Positions 25,591 through 33,828 of a DNA stretch of 55,177 nucleotides are shown one piece after another. The position numbers and the translations under genes were made by a program. Position 1 is the stretch's first letter. Each line of letters begins with the position of its first letter. The notes under the pieces are model-generated. The model made no database searches. It was not told where the DNA came from and worked only from the letters and a program-made list of their open reading frames with translations. This DNA comes from Actinomycetales bacterium (GTDB lineage Bacteria; Actinomycetota; Actinomycetes; S36-B12). Location of the stretch: positions 1 through 55,177 of the forward strand of contig JAGWVT010000008.1 in the NCBI GenBank assembly GCA_018970765.1, given 5' to 3'.

Positions 25591-26394
25591 TCATCTGCGC
25601 CGCCTGGCGATCAAGTAGGAGGCCGTCACAATCGCAACGCTGACCAGTAGCAACAGCGTTGAGACCGCATTGACACCCGGCGTAATCGCATTGCGAATCA
25701 TGCCGAAGATGTATACCGGCAGCGTAGTGCCCCCGGGTCCTGCCAGGAAGTACGAAACGATGAAGTCATCCAGACTGATGATGAAGGCAAGCAGGGCACC
25801 GGCAACGATCCCTGGCATCAACAGTGGCAGGGTGATCCGCCAGAAGATGCGAAACTCACTGGCACCTAAGTCCGCGGCTGCTTCATAGACAGCGGGATCC
25901 ACCGAGCGCATTCGTGCCCGAATCGGGATGAGGGCAAAGGGGATGCAGAAGGCGGTGTGAGCCAGCGTGATCGCGCCGATTCCCAAGGGGACCCGGATCT
26001 GCACAAAGAAGGCCAAAGTGCCGATGGCAAAAACGATCTCGGGCAGAACTAGCGGTGCGCCCACCAGACCCCAGGCCAGTCGGCGCCCAGATCGGAGCAT
26101 CCGAAGCAGACCAATGGCCAACCCTGTCGCCAGCACAACCGACAGCACCGTGGACACCGTGGCAATCTGCAAGGAATTCATTAGGGCCCGCTGAATGTCA
26201 TCGTTAGTGAAGACATCCGCGTACCACTCAAGACTGAAACCCTTCCACACAGTGACGACCCGATTGCTGTTGAAGGAGTACGCCACGACGAAGACAAGTG
26301 GTAGGTACAGAAATGCGAAGACGATTCCTGAAAGCACCCCAAATGCCGGGAAGTCCTTTAAAGCCTCTCCCGTTCCCCGGGCACGTCGAGTCAT
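25591..26394 (-). CDS. potC: PotC-type ABC transporter permease
   Basis: This is an inner-membrane subunit of the Pot-type importer, 267 residues from ATG 26394, which overlaps the stop of the previous permease gene (ATGA). The frame is open further upstream, but that part lies within the potB coding region. About six membrane segments are visible, with the EAA loop YEAAADLGASEFRIFWRITLPLLMPG that docks on the ATPase. The N-terminal pattern FLYLPLVFVVAYSFNSNR is typical of PotC/YdcV. About 79 nt separate it from the binding-protein gene. Confidence 0.9.
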   Translation of the reverse strand: MTRRARGTGEALKDFPAFGVLSGIVFAFLYLPLVFVVAYSFNSNRVVTVWKGFSLEWYADVFTNDDIQRALMNSLQIATVSTVLSVVLATGLAIGLLRMLRSGRRLAWGLVGAPLVLPEIVFAIGTLAFFVQIRVPLGIGAITLAHTAFCIPFALIPIRARMRSVDPAVYEAAADLGASEFRIFWRITLPLLMPGIVAGALLAFIISLDDFIVSYFLAGPGGTTLPVYIFGMIRNAITPGVNAVSTLLLLVSVAIVTASYLIARRRR

Positions 26395-27317
26395 AGCAGC
26401 CCCTCTATGGCCGATCCTCCAGAACTGCGACTCACCCGACGTGCGGCTAGTGCGAACAGCAGCAGGATTACCAGCGTGATGATGAGCACCATGACCGACA
26501 ACGCAGCTCCGAAGGGCCAGTTGCGTGAAGCGCCGAACTGAGCGGCGATGACATTGGCGATCATCGATGTCTTGCCCCCGCCTAGCAGCTCCGGTGCCAG
26601 GAACGAGCCCAATGCGGGGATAAAGACCAGGAGCATGCCGGCAATGATTCCGGGGCGTACCGCAGGTAACACCACCCGGCGCAATACGGTCCACTTACCG
26701 GCGCCCAGGTCGTAGGCCGCTTCGGCAAGGCGAAAGTCAAATCGCTCAGCGCTGGCATAGATGGGCAGGATCATGAACGGTAGAAAGGCGTAGACCAGTC
26801 CAACGATCGTGGCAAATGGCGTATAGAGCATGCCCAGCGGTTCATCGCGTAGACCGATAGCCATCAAAGCGGCGTTGATCGGTCCATTGTCATTGAGGAT
26901 GATGACGAAGGCGTAGGTACGAATCAGCAGGCTGGTCCAGAAGGGGATCGTGACCAAAAAGATTAATAGCGTTCGTCTTCCCGGTGGGCGCGTCGCAATC
27001 CATAACGCAATAGGAATGGACAGAAGCAGGCAGCACAGTGCAGTGATCGCAGCGAAGAGCAGCGAGTTCCCGAAGATCTGAATATAGGTCGCGTCTAACG
27101 CTCGATCACCGGAGAGCGACTCGAAGTAGACCAGATCAATGTACGGCTGTAATGAGAAGACCCACTTAACGCCCACACCCAGTTTGGCCCGGCTCAGGAA
27201 CGAGTAGATGACGATGACAACCAGCGGTGCGGCTACCAGCACGACTAGGAAGAGCAGGCCGGGCAGGCCGACAATCCAGCTCCCCTGACCCGCCCTGCCC
27301 GCGGTGCGCTTGGCCAT
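26391..27317 (-). CDS. potB: PotB-type ABC transporter permease
   Basis: This is the other inner-membrane subunit, 308 residues. Its ATG at 27317 overlaps the stop of the ATPase gene by one base and its stop overlaps the next permease start, so translation is coupled throughout. Membrane segments are at about 14-36, 75-100, 110-135, 160-180, 215-240 and 265-290. The ATPase-docking loop is LAEAAYDLGAGKWTVLRRVVLPAVRPG. It matches PotB/YdcU-type permeases of polyamine and related amine importers. The gene order ATPase-PotB-PotC-binding protein is the classical one. Confidence 0.9.
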   Translation of the reverse strand: MAKRTAGRAGQGSWIVGLPGLLFLVVLVAAPLVVIVIYSFLSRAKLGVGVKWVFSLQPYIDLVYFESLSGDRALDATYIQIFGNSLLFAAITALCCLLLSIPIALWIATRPPGRRTLLIFLVTIPFWTSLLIRTYAFVIILNDNGPINAALMAIGLRDEPLGMLYTPFATIVGLVYAFLPFMILPIYASAERFDFRLAEAAYDLGAGKWTVLRRVVLPAVRPGIIAGMLLVFIPALGSFLAPELLGGGKTSMIANVIAAQFGASRNWPFGAALSVMVLIITLVILLLFALAARRVSRSSGGSAIEGLL

Positions 27318-28363
27318 CAGTCTTCGACTGCCTTCGCCGCTCGGAAACTCACTGCCACGGAGTCACTGACCTTCAGCCCGCTGTCACTAGGCACACGTGC
27401 GCTGAGCAGGTGCTCGCCAACGCGAACTCGAACATGCAGGTCACCACCGACGAAGGTGACGTCGACCACCTCACCGTTTGACGAACCAGTCGTATCGAGC
27501 GTGACGTGCTCAGGTCGAACGGCAAGGGTGCAGGATCCAGACTTGGGCACAGATCCGGTGATCCAAGCCGCGGGAATCCGGCCGAATCCAGTGACGGTGA
27601 TGCCATCACTGCTGCTTTGGCCAACAAGCAGGTTCGCTTCGCCGAGGAAGTCTGCGACGAATCGCGTGCGCGGGTTGCTGTACACCTCCTGCGGCGCACC
27701 GACCTGAACGATCCGCCCTGCATCGAACACAGCAACCTGATCCCCCATCGCCATGGCTTCTTCTTGGTCATGGGTCACCAAGACGAAGGTGATGTTGGTC
27801 TCGCGCTGCAATCGCTTCAACTCTTCCTGCATGCCGCGACGCAGTTTCAAATCAAGCGCGGACAAGGGCTCATCAAGCAGCAGGACTTCGGGACGCTTGG
27901 CTAGGGCACGGGCTAGGGCCACTCGCTGCTGTTGCCCACCGGAAAGCTGACTCGGTCGGCGTTTGGCCAACTCCTCAAGGCGCACCATGGCCAACGCTGA
28001 GGCAGTCCGGCTTTGGATCTCGTCCTTAGGAAGGCGGTCCATCTGCAATCCGAACGCGACGTTCTGCGCCACGTTCATGTGTGGGAAGAGGGCGTAGGAC
28101 TGAAAAACCGTGTTGACTCGGCGCTTCCAAACCGGTACGTCATCGATGCGCTCGCCACGCAGCAGAATTTCACCACAATCTGGAGTCTCCAAACCGGCAA
28201 CACAACGCAGGAGCGTCGTCTTCCCGCAGCCCGAGGGCCCCAGCAGCACGGTGAAACTGCCGTCCTCGACGTCCAGACTGACGTCGATCAGGGCCTGAAC
28301 CGTGCCGCCCTCCGGCGTCGCGAACGTCTTACTGACCTGCCGGACACTCAGTGCCGAAGCCAT
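27317..28363 (-). CDS. potA: PotA-type ABC transporter ATP-binding protein
   Basis: This is the ATPase of the importer, 348 residues from ATG 28363, which follows GGGAGG directly; an upstream ATG at 28423 lacks such a site. Walker A is [13 protein letters not shown], the Q-loop [10 protein letters not shown], the signature [15 protein letters not shown], Walker [12 protein letters not shown] and the switch His [10 protein letters not shown]-terminal TOBE domain (about 265-345) is typical of PotA/CysA-type proteins. It is the first gene of the minus-strand operon potA-B-C-D-ytcJ-ureAB-ureC. The 138-nt gap to the divergent acetyltransferase gene (28364-28501) should contain the operon promoter; I see no convincing operator there. 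Confidence 0.92.
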   Translation of the reverse strand: MASALSVRQVSKTFATPEGGTVQALIDVSLDVEDGSFTVLLGPSGCGKTTLLRCVAGLETPDCGEILLRGERIDDVPVWKRRVNTVFQSYALFPHMNVAQNVAFGLQMDRLPKDEIQSRTASALAMVRLEELAKRRPSQLSGGQQQRVALARALAKRPEVLLLDEPLSALDLKLRRGMQEELKRLQRETNITFVLVTHDQEEAMAMGDQVAVFDAGRIVQVGAPQEVYSNPRTRFVADFLGEANLLVGQSSSDGITVTGFGRIPAAWITGSVPKSGSCTLAVRPEHVTLDTTGSSNGEVVDVTFVGGDLHVRVRVGEHLLSARVPSDSGLKVSDSVAVSFRAAKAVED

Positions 28364-28501
28364 CTGTCCTCCCGAGGCCACGTAGTTACCCATGGCACGG
28401 ATCGCGCGGATCGCACCCATCACCTACCGCAGGGAACAGTAGCGACAGACCCCATGCCAGGTCAGGAACTTCGGGCAACTGTGCGTGCCCGATAACGTCT
28501 G

Positions 28502-29017
28502 ATGGTGCACCGCGAGCCGCCGATCGACATCCGACCAGCGGATCCGAGCCAGTACACAGCCATCGGTGAACTTTGCGTACGCGCCTACATCGCCGGTGGC
28601 CACCTGACCAGCGGTGATCCTTACGAAACAACGCTGCGTGACGTCGCCGGCCGGGACACCGGTGGGACGGTCTTGGTGGCCATGCGGGAGGGCGAGCTCG
28701 TGGGCACGGCCACGATCTGTAATCCCGGGTCGGCCTGCAGTGAGGTGAGTCGACCCGGTGAGGCCGAATTTCGATTTCTCGCGGTGAGTCCGCAGTCCTG
28801 GGGCACAGGTGTTGGTGAAGCTCTGGTCAACACTCTGCATGCGCGGGCTCGAGTCGATGGTGCATCAGCAATGGTGATCTGCGTGATGGCACATAACCAC
28901 GCGGGACACCGCTTCTATTCGCGATTGGGCTACCAACGCCTGCCAGAACGAGACTGGTCGCCGGTACCCGCAGTGTCACTGCAGGTCTATGCCTTTGATC
29001 TTCAGGCGGATGGATAG
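28502..29017 (+). CDS. GNAT N-acetyltransferase
   Basis: This acetyl-CoA-dependent acetyltransferase has 171 residues. The fold is recognisable from IRPADPSQYTAIGELCVRAY at the start, the strand EAEFRFLAVSP followed by the acetyl-CoA loop QSWGTGVGEAL, and the C-terminal HNHAGHRFYSRLGYQR. It is divergent from potA, so it could share regulation with the importer operon. The loop departs from the usual R-G-x-G-x-G/A pattern because the first Arg/Gly pair is SWGTGVG, yet the spacing is kept. The substrate is unknown. Its 3' end overlaps the thioesterase gene by 16 nt. Confidence 0.82.
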   Translation: MVHREPPIDIRPADPSQYTAIGELCVRAYIAGGHLTSGDPYETTLRDVAGRDTGGTVLVAMREGELVGTATICNPGSACSEVSRPGEAEFRFLAVSPQSWGTGVGEALVNTLHARARVDGASAMVICVMAHNHAGHRFYSRLGYQRLPERDWSPVPAVSLQVYAFDLQADG

Positions 29018-29379
29018 CGGATCGCCACGCGCAAAACGCTCCCGCGCGCAATCAGCGCCTGCTCGCTGTGCGCGGTCACCTGAAAGGTCAGGCGTCGGCC
29101 GTCGATCGCGGAAATCTCTGCCCGACAGTCGATGGTGTCGCCGATTTGTGATGGGGCTAAGTGATCGACCTCGACATGGGCGCCGACGGTGGTCCAGTCA
29201 CTATCCACGCAACCCTCGACCGCCATGCAGGTGGCCCGCTCCAGCCAGGCGAGCAGTCTGGGTGTCCCGAGAACCTGCAGGTCTCCGCTGCCCAGCGCCT
29301 GTGCGGTGTCTGCCTCGGTGACCTCCGCAGTGAGCTGACCGACTTGGCCGACGGTGCAACGCAGTGGGCTATCGGACAC
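29002..29379 (-). CDS. Hotdog-fold thioesterase family protein (fluoroacetyl-CoA thioesterase-like)
   Basis: This is a protein of 125 residues from a GTG at 29379 that overlaps the stop of the biotin-carrier gene by about 11 nt; the frame is open upstream but that part lies in the carrier gene. Motifs LGTPRLLAWLERATCMAVEG and VGAHVEVDHLAPSQIGDTI match the FlK-like thioesterases, with the pattern T-P-x-L/M-x-x-x-x-E holding the catalytic Glu. Such proteins hydrolyse acyl-CoA thioesters in the cytoplasm; the actual substrate is unknown. It is the last gene of the minus-strand unit that includes sigR, rsrA and the carrier protein. Confidence 0.8.
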   Translation of the reverse strand: MSDSPLRCTVGQVGQLTAEVTEADTAQALGSGDLQVLGTPRLLAWLERATCMAVEGCVDSDWTTVGAHVEVDHLAPSQIGDTIDCRAEISAIDGRRLTFQVTAHSEQALIARGSVLRVAIRYPSA

Positions 29380-29608
29380 CGGCAGGACCACCGGAAGGCA
29401 GTACGACGACGAGCAGATCGCCCTCTTGGACGACATCGCCAACCTGAACACCAAGTTCTTGCACGGTGCCGGGTGAGTCGACGACGACCGGGATCTCCAT
29501 TTTCATGGACTCCAGGATGATCAGGATTTCACCGGCCGCGATCTGTTGGCCCACCTCGACCAGAATCGAATGCACCGAGGCGACCATCTCTGCTCTGACC
29601 TCATGCAT
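29369..29608 (-). CDS. Biotin/lipoyl attachment domain protein (TB7.3-like)
   Basis: This is a small carrier of 79 residues from the ATG at 29608 ([20 protein letters not shown]), which overlaps the anti-sigma stop by 8 nt. The biotinylation motif is ILESMKMEIPV with the acceptor Lys at about 37. It closely follows the pattern of M. tuberculosis TB7.3 (Rv3221c), a free-standing biotinylated domain found between pdtaS and rshA. Its partner carboxylase is not known here. The gene order carrier-rsrA-sigR matches that species, which supports the call. Confidence 0.9.
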   Translation of the reverse strand: MHEVRAEMVASVHSILVEVGQQIAAGEILIILESMKMEIPVVVDSPGTVQELGVQVGDVVQEGDLLVVVLPSGGPAGVR

Positions 29609-29894
29609 CGGGCTTCCTCTCGATTGATTCGGCCTGACCGAAAACGATGGTGGTCTGCTGCAAGCGCGCCCGGATTTGCGTCTGCAATCCGGCCGGGGCA
29701 ACGGTGGAGTTCGCGCGACGAATTACTGCCTTGAAGTCACGAACCACTGCGACCTGGCGCGCGCAGGGTGGGCACTCCACTAGGTGGGCGGTAATGGCCA
29801 CCACGTGCACTTCGTCAGCCTCGCCGTCGACGAAGACGTCGACCAAGGCCAACACCTCAGTGCACGGTGTCGCATGAGGATTGCCGCAACTCAT
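29601..29894 (-). CDS. rsrA: Redox-sensitive zinc anti-sigma factor RsrA/RshA
   Basis: This is a zinc-binding anti-sigma (ZAS) protein of 97 residues that holds SigR inactive until thiol oxidation forms a disulfide. The ligand set is visible at Cys11, His37, Cys41 and Cys44 (HLVECPPC), with an extra Cys3; these numbers coincide with those known for Streptomyces RsrA. The ATG overlaps the sigR stop (ATGA). The gene is followed by the TB7.3-like carrier in overlapping frame. Function follows directly from the family and its partner. Confidence 0.94.
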   Translation of the reverse strand: MSCGNPHATPCTEVLALVDVFVDGEADEVHVVAITAHLVECPPCARQVAVVRDFKAVIRRANSTVAPAGLQTQIRARLQQTTIVFGQAESIERKPDA

Positions 29895-30490
29895 GACGTG
29901 GCCCCCTGCGCAACATTGAACCCACGCTCAGCGGCATAGTCACTCAACTGCTCGCGCAGGAGTTTTCGCCCCCGGTGCAGCCTGGACATCACCGTGCCTA
30001 CCGGCGTCTCCATGATCTCAGCAATCTCCTTGTAGCTGAACCCTTCGACGTCCGCTAGATACACGGCCAGTCGATAGTCCTCAGGCAGTGCAGCCATCGC
30101 GTCCACGACATCCGCATCGGTGATCCGATCCAGTGCCTCCATCTCCGCGGATCGCAGTCCGGTTGACGTGTGCGACTCCGCGTCATGCAGCTGCCAATCC
30201 GTCAGGTCGTCGCTGCCCGACTGGAATGGCTCCCGCTGCCGTTTGCGATACGCGTTGATGAAGGTGTTCGTCAGGATGCGGAACAACCAAGCGCGCAGGT
30301 TTGTTCCCTGGGTGAAGGAATCGAATGCAGCGAACCCCTTCAGATAAGTCTCCTGGACGAGGTCCTCGGCATCAGCCGGATTTCTCGTCATGCGCAGGGC
30401 AGCGCCATACAACTGGTCCAGGTAGGGCATGGCCTGCTCTTCGAAGCGTGTCGCTCGTTCCGCTATATCGGCAACGGAGTCAGTCGACAT
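29891..30490 (-). CDS. sigR: ECF sigma factor SigR/SigH (thiol-oxidative stress)
   Basis: This ECF sigma factor of 199 residues directs the response to disulfide and heat stress in actinobacteria. Region 2 is [20 protein letters not shown] followed by [20 protein letters not shown]; region 4 contains [24 protein letters not shown]. The C-terminus carries LSDYAAERG as in SigR. It forms an operon with rsrA (4-nt overlap) and lies 9 nt after the SRAP gene. SigR genes are usually self-activated from a GGAAT/GTT-type promoter; I see no clear copy immediately upstream, so transcription may come from within or above the SRAP gene. Confidence 0.95.
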   Translation of the reverse strand: MSTDSVADIAERATRFEEQAMPYLDQLYGAALRMTRNPADAEDLVQETYLKGFAAFDSFTQGTNLRAWLFRILTNTFINAYRKRQREPFQSGSDDLTDWQLHDAESHTSTGLRSAEMEALDRITDADVVDAMAALPEDYRLAVYLADVEGFSYKEIAEIMETPVGTVMSRLHRGRKLLREQLSDYAAERGFNVAQGATS

Positions 30491-30499
30491 GAGTGCAGT

Positions 30500-31237
30500 C
30501 TACTGACCCGTGGTGAGTGCCACGGGCGCGATCAATTCAGCGCCGTTGTTGCGTACGTTGTTGACCTCGGTCGAGACCGGATCGATGACCAGCCGCTGCT
30601 CCAGCCAGCCACGCTCTAGGTACTCGGCTAGATCGACGCGGTGTCTGGGATCTAGCCAGGCGTCCCAGTCGGCTCGCGCAATCGTGCCCGGCATGCGGTC
30701 GTGAATGCGGGCAAGTTCGCCCTGAGCTCCCATTGTCAGGACGGAACAGGACAGCAGCCAGGCCTGGTCATCTGACTCGTCCCTGGTCGGATCCCGCCAC
30801 CATTCATACAGTCCTGCCATTGCCAGACTGCTCGAATCAGCCGGATGAATGTAGAAGGGTTGCTTGCGTCCCTTAGTTTCGGGTGGGGGGCGCCATTCGT
30901 AATAGCCGTCAGCAGGTATGAGGCAGCGACGCTTCGTCACCGCGCTCCGGAACGACGGCTTTTCAGCAGCGGTTTCCGAGCGTGCGTTGATCATTCGTGC
31001 CCCGATGGCGGGATCCTTCGCCCAACCTGGAACAAGCCCCCAGCGCGCCACACGAAGCATGCGCACACCCGGATCGCCATCCTGGTCCGCCTGATCGAAG
31101 CGCTCGGCCACGATATAGACGGGCTTGGTCGGGGCCACGTTGTAATCCGGCCTCAAGGTCATCGACGGCGCCTCATCGATGTCAAACTCTGCGACGAGCG
31201 CGGCCGGATCCTTGGCGGCAACATATCGACCACACAT
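30500..31237 (-). CDS. SRAP domain protein (HMCES/YedK, abasic-site cross-linking)
   Basis: This protein forms a covalent thiazolidine link with abasic sites in single-stranded DNA and shields them. It has 245 residues beginning MCGRYV, so that Cys2 becomes the N-terminal nucleophile after Met removal. The other active-site elements are visible: Asn and Arg in INARSET, the Glu of ADGYYEW, and His in RIHDRMP. Length and motif spacing are normal. It lies between the FUSC gene (12 nt upstream) and sigR (9 nt downstream). A homologue (Rv3226c) sits near sigH and aroA in M. tuberculosis. Confidence 0.93.
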   Translation of the reverse strand: MCGRYVAAKDPAALVAEFDIDEAPSMTLRPDYNVAPTKPVYIVAERFDQADQDGDPGVRMLRVARWGLVPGWAKDPAIGARMINARSETAAEKPSFRSAVTKRRCLIPADGYYEWRPPPETKGRKQPFYIHPADSSSLAMAGLYEWWRDPTRDESDDQAWLLSCSVLTMGAQGELARIHDRMPGTIARADWDAWLDPRHRVDLAEYLERGWLEQRLVIDPVSTEVNNVRNNGAELIAPVALTTGQ

Positions 31238-31249
31238 GCGATCAGCCTG

Positions 31250-32419
31250 CTAACCGTGATCCATGGACGCAAGTGCGACGAGCTGACCACGGATGTACTC
31301 CAAGCGAGCCAGCAGTCCAATGGACTCCAACGCGCCACCCTGACCGGCAACGACCGTCTGAGCATGCATGGCGACGAGTTCATCAGCAAGGCGGTTGATC
31401 GTGTCAGCAAGAGACTGCGCCGCAGTCTGCGCCGCCACCACGTCCTCGCATCGCACCGCTGCCCCCTCGGCACCCAAGCAGACGCGGGCAAGTCCGGCCA
31501 GATCATCAACCACCTTGCTGAACTGGTTTGGCGTCAGCCAGGGTCGCAGATCTCGATCGTAGAGCGCATTGGCGGCGCCCGTGACCCCGCGGATCTGCAG
31601 TCCAATCGCCGACAATCGACGTAGACGGATTGCGTCACGACTCAGGCCGGCCTTGGCGGTACCCGCACGCGGGTTAAAAGCCGTACTGTTCGCCAGGTCC
31701 GCCAGCGCGGAGCGTGCCGCATCCGACTTGGCTCGTAGGCCTCGACTCACCTGAACGTAGTCATGAAGGTCCTCAGGTGGAAGCACAACACCCAGGCTGC
31801 CGCTTCCTTTGCCCACCGCTTGCAGCACGTCAATCATCGCGTCGCGATACTGCTCGCACGCACGCTCAAGGGGTCCGCGTCGCGGACGCGGCGGATAGAT
31901 GTAGACCGCTGCCAGGCCCACCGCGCCACCAATGATCACGTCCAGCACACGCCACAGGTCCTGCTGTAACGAGCCAGCACCCATTGCCAGAACGAACACC
32001 ACAGCCAACGGGATCTGCAACTGCCCGGTCAGCGACCAAGGAAGCAGGCGGGCGATAGCCAGTGCAATCATCACGGCGATCAAGAAAGACCACCAGGTAG
32101 TACCCAGCAGGTTCACCCACAGTGACGCCAGCAGCACGCCAGTACCGGTGCCGAGCACGCGCTGGGTTGACAGGCTGAGTGTGCTCCACGGAGAGCTCTG
32201 CACGACCATCAGCGTGGTGATGGGCGCGAAGAGCGTGAACTGACTCTGTGACAGGTAGTCCGCGATCAACCACGAGGCCGTGACTGCCAGACCAATGCGA
32301 ACGAGGTGATGCCAACTCCCGAGTCCGCTCGGCCGCTGCAGGAGCAGGTCGCCGAGAGCCACATCCGGGACCAGATCCGGGTCTGCGGATGCAGTCGCAC
32401 CCTTACCGGAAGCCGCCAC
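31250..32419 (-). CDS. FUSC/ArAE family membrane protein
   Basis: This is a 389-residue membrane protein with an N-terminal block of about six closely spaced membrane segments (about 40-185, including FTLFAPITTLMVVQSSPWST and the conserved GTGTGVLLASLW) and a long soluble helical C-terminal domain (about 190-389). This architecture is that of FUSC-like or aromatic-acid exporter proteins such as YhfK/AaeB, which export small acids. The substrate is not known. It is divergent from aroA with 39 nt between starts. The SRAP gene follows 12 nt downstream, so these minus-strand genes may share a transcript with sigR. Confidence 0.8.
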   Translation of the reverse strand: MAASGKGATASADPDLVPDVALGDLLLQRPSGLGSWHHLVRIGLAVTASWLIADYLSQSQFTLFAPITTLMVVQSSPWSTLSLSTQRVLGTGTGVLLASLWVNLLGTTWWSFLIAVMIALAIARLLPWSLTGQLQIPLAVVFVLAMGAGSLQQDLWRVLDVIIGGAVGLAAVYIYPPRPRRGPLERACEQYRDAMIDVLQAVGKGSGSLGVVLPPEDLHDYVQVSRGLRAKSDAARSALADLANSTAFNPRAGTAKAGLSRDAIRLRRLSAIGLQIRGVTGAANALYDRDLRPWLTPNQFSKVVDDLAGLARVCLGAEGAAVRCEDVVAAQTAAQSLADTINRLADELVAMHAQTVVAGQGGALESIGLLARLEYIRGQLVALASMDHG

Positions 32420-32458
32420 CGACGAAGGCTATCTAGGAACAGGGGTACGCTCCCCGTA

Positions 32459-33826
32459 ATGCCAAGAGTGCCCATAACGCCCGAATCACCAGAGAGCTCG
32501 CGCACCGCGCATCAATCAGGTGGGTGGCCGGCACCGGTCGCCACGGCGCCAATTCGAGCGGTTGTGGATGTTCCCGGATCCAAGTCGGCTGCCAACCGTG
32601 CCCTCGTTCTGGCGGCCCTCGCCGATGGTCCAGGTTGGGTGCGTGGCGCACCTGATGCTCGCGACATACGCCTGATGATTGACGCACTGCGGGCCCTTGG
32701 CCATGATCTCCAGGTCCACGATTCGTCCGCTGGCACGGTCGACGTTTTCATCCAGCCACGGCCCATGCATGGTCCGGCTCTAATCGACGTAGGCCTGGCT
32801 GGCACCGTCATGCGGTTCGTTCCACCCGTTGCCGTGCTCGCCGAAGGTTCGGTGACCTTTGACGGAGACGCGCATGCGCGGCAACGGCCCATGGCTGAGC
32901 TCCTGCGTGGACTACGCACCCTTGGTGCCAGTGTGAGCGACACCGATGGATTCCTGCCCTGCACGGTGAACGGCAAAGGGGGGCTGCCCGGGGGATCAGT
33001 CCAGATCGATGCATCCGCCTCCAGCCAATTCGTCTCCGGACTGCTGCTGGCCGGCTGTCGCTACCAAGACGGCATCACCATCGAGCATGTGGGCGATCGA
33101 GTACCGAGTCAGCCGCATATCGAGATGACATTGACGATGCTGCGCGAGCGCGGCGTGCATGCCACCAGCAGCAGCGCTCAACTCGCTGACCGCGTACCTG
33201 CACGCTGGACGGTGTCACCGGGATCACTCTCGGCAGTCGACTGCCGAATCGAGCCAGACCTGTCCAATGCCGCCGTATTCATGGCCGCAGCTCTGGTCAC
33301 CGGTGGGCAGGTCACCATTGCGAACTGGCCGGCGGTGACCACGCAGGCCGGTGATGCCATGCGTGCACTTCTGCCCATGCTGGGTGGTGAGGTGGTGCTT
33401 GACGAACAAGGCTGCAGCGTTCGGGGCCACGGCGTGATTCAGGGCATCGACATAGACATGCACGACATTGGCGAATTGACACCGACCATCGCGGCACTAT
33501 GCGCATTGGCCGACGCTCCCAGCCGATTGCGCGGCATAGCTCACCTTCGCGGGCATGAGACCGATCGCTTGGCCGGAATCGTCACGGATATACGTGCCTT
33601 AGGCGGCGATGCGACGGAAACCGATGATGGGCTCGTCATCAACCCGACCAGTCTGCACGGCGGAATATGGCGTGCCTTTGCCGACCATCGCATGGCCACG
33701 GCCGGTGCCATCATCGGGCTTCGAGTCCCCGGAGTTGTCGTCGATGACATCGCTTGTACGACCAAGACCCTGCCGGATTTCGGCGAGCGCTGGCAGCGCA
33801 TGCTCGACGCCGCACAGGCCTGCTGA
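32459..33826 (+). CDS. aroA: 3-phosphoshikimate 1-carboxyvinyltransferase (EPSP synthase)
   Basis: This enzyme transfers enolpyruvyl from phosphoenolpyruvate to shikimate-3-phosphate in the pathway to aromatic amino acids. The ATG at 32459 gives 455 residues; upstream in-frame starts fall inside the divergent FUSC gene. Visible motifs are DVPGSKSAANRALVLAALAD (phosphate-binding Lys, Ser and Arg), GLAGTVMRF, SSQFVSGLLLAG, IRGHETDRL-like HLRGHETDRLA and ADHRMATAGAIIG. Gly in the LAGTVMRF motif is the glyphosate-sensitive type arrangement. rsgA starts 2 nt after the stop, as in many actinobacteria. Confidence 0.96.
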   Translation: MPRVPITPESPESSRTAHQSGGWPAPVATAPIRAVVDVPGSKSAANRALVLAALADGPGWVRGAPDARDIRLMIDALRALGHDLQVHDSSAGTVDVFIQPRPMHGPALIDVGLAGTVMRFVPPVAVLAEGSVTFDGDAHARQRPMAELLRGLRTLGASVSDTDGFLPCTVNGKGGLPGGSVQIDASASSQFVSGLLLAGCRYQDGITIEHVGDRVPSQPHIEMTLTMLRERGVHATSSSAQLADRVPARWTVSPGSLSAVDCRIEPDLSNAAVFMAAALVTGGQVTIANWPAVTTQAGDAMRALLPMLGGEVVLDEQGCSVRGHGVIQGIDIDMHDIGELTPTIAALCALADAPSRLRGIAHLRGHETDRLAGIVTDIRALGGDATETDDGLVINPTSLHGGIWRAFADHRMATAGAIIGLRVPGVVVDDIACTTKTLPDFGERWQRMLDAAQAC

Positions 33827-33828
33827 CG

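Noticed and set aside
18477..29379. Mobile genetic element
   Set aside because: No integrase, transposase, tRNA gene or flanking direct repeats were seen; only synteny suggests insertion.
29891..30490. SigR-type promoter (GGAAT/GTT) directly before sigR
   Set aside because: No convincing match was found in the short gap or the nearest part of the upstream gene.
31250..32419. Calling the FUSC protein an aromatic acid exporter
   Set aside because: Only the architecture supports it; no substrate evidence.
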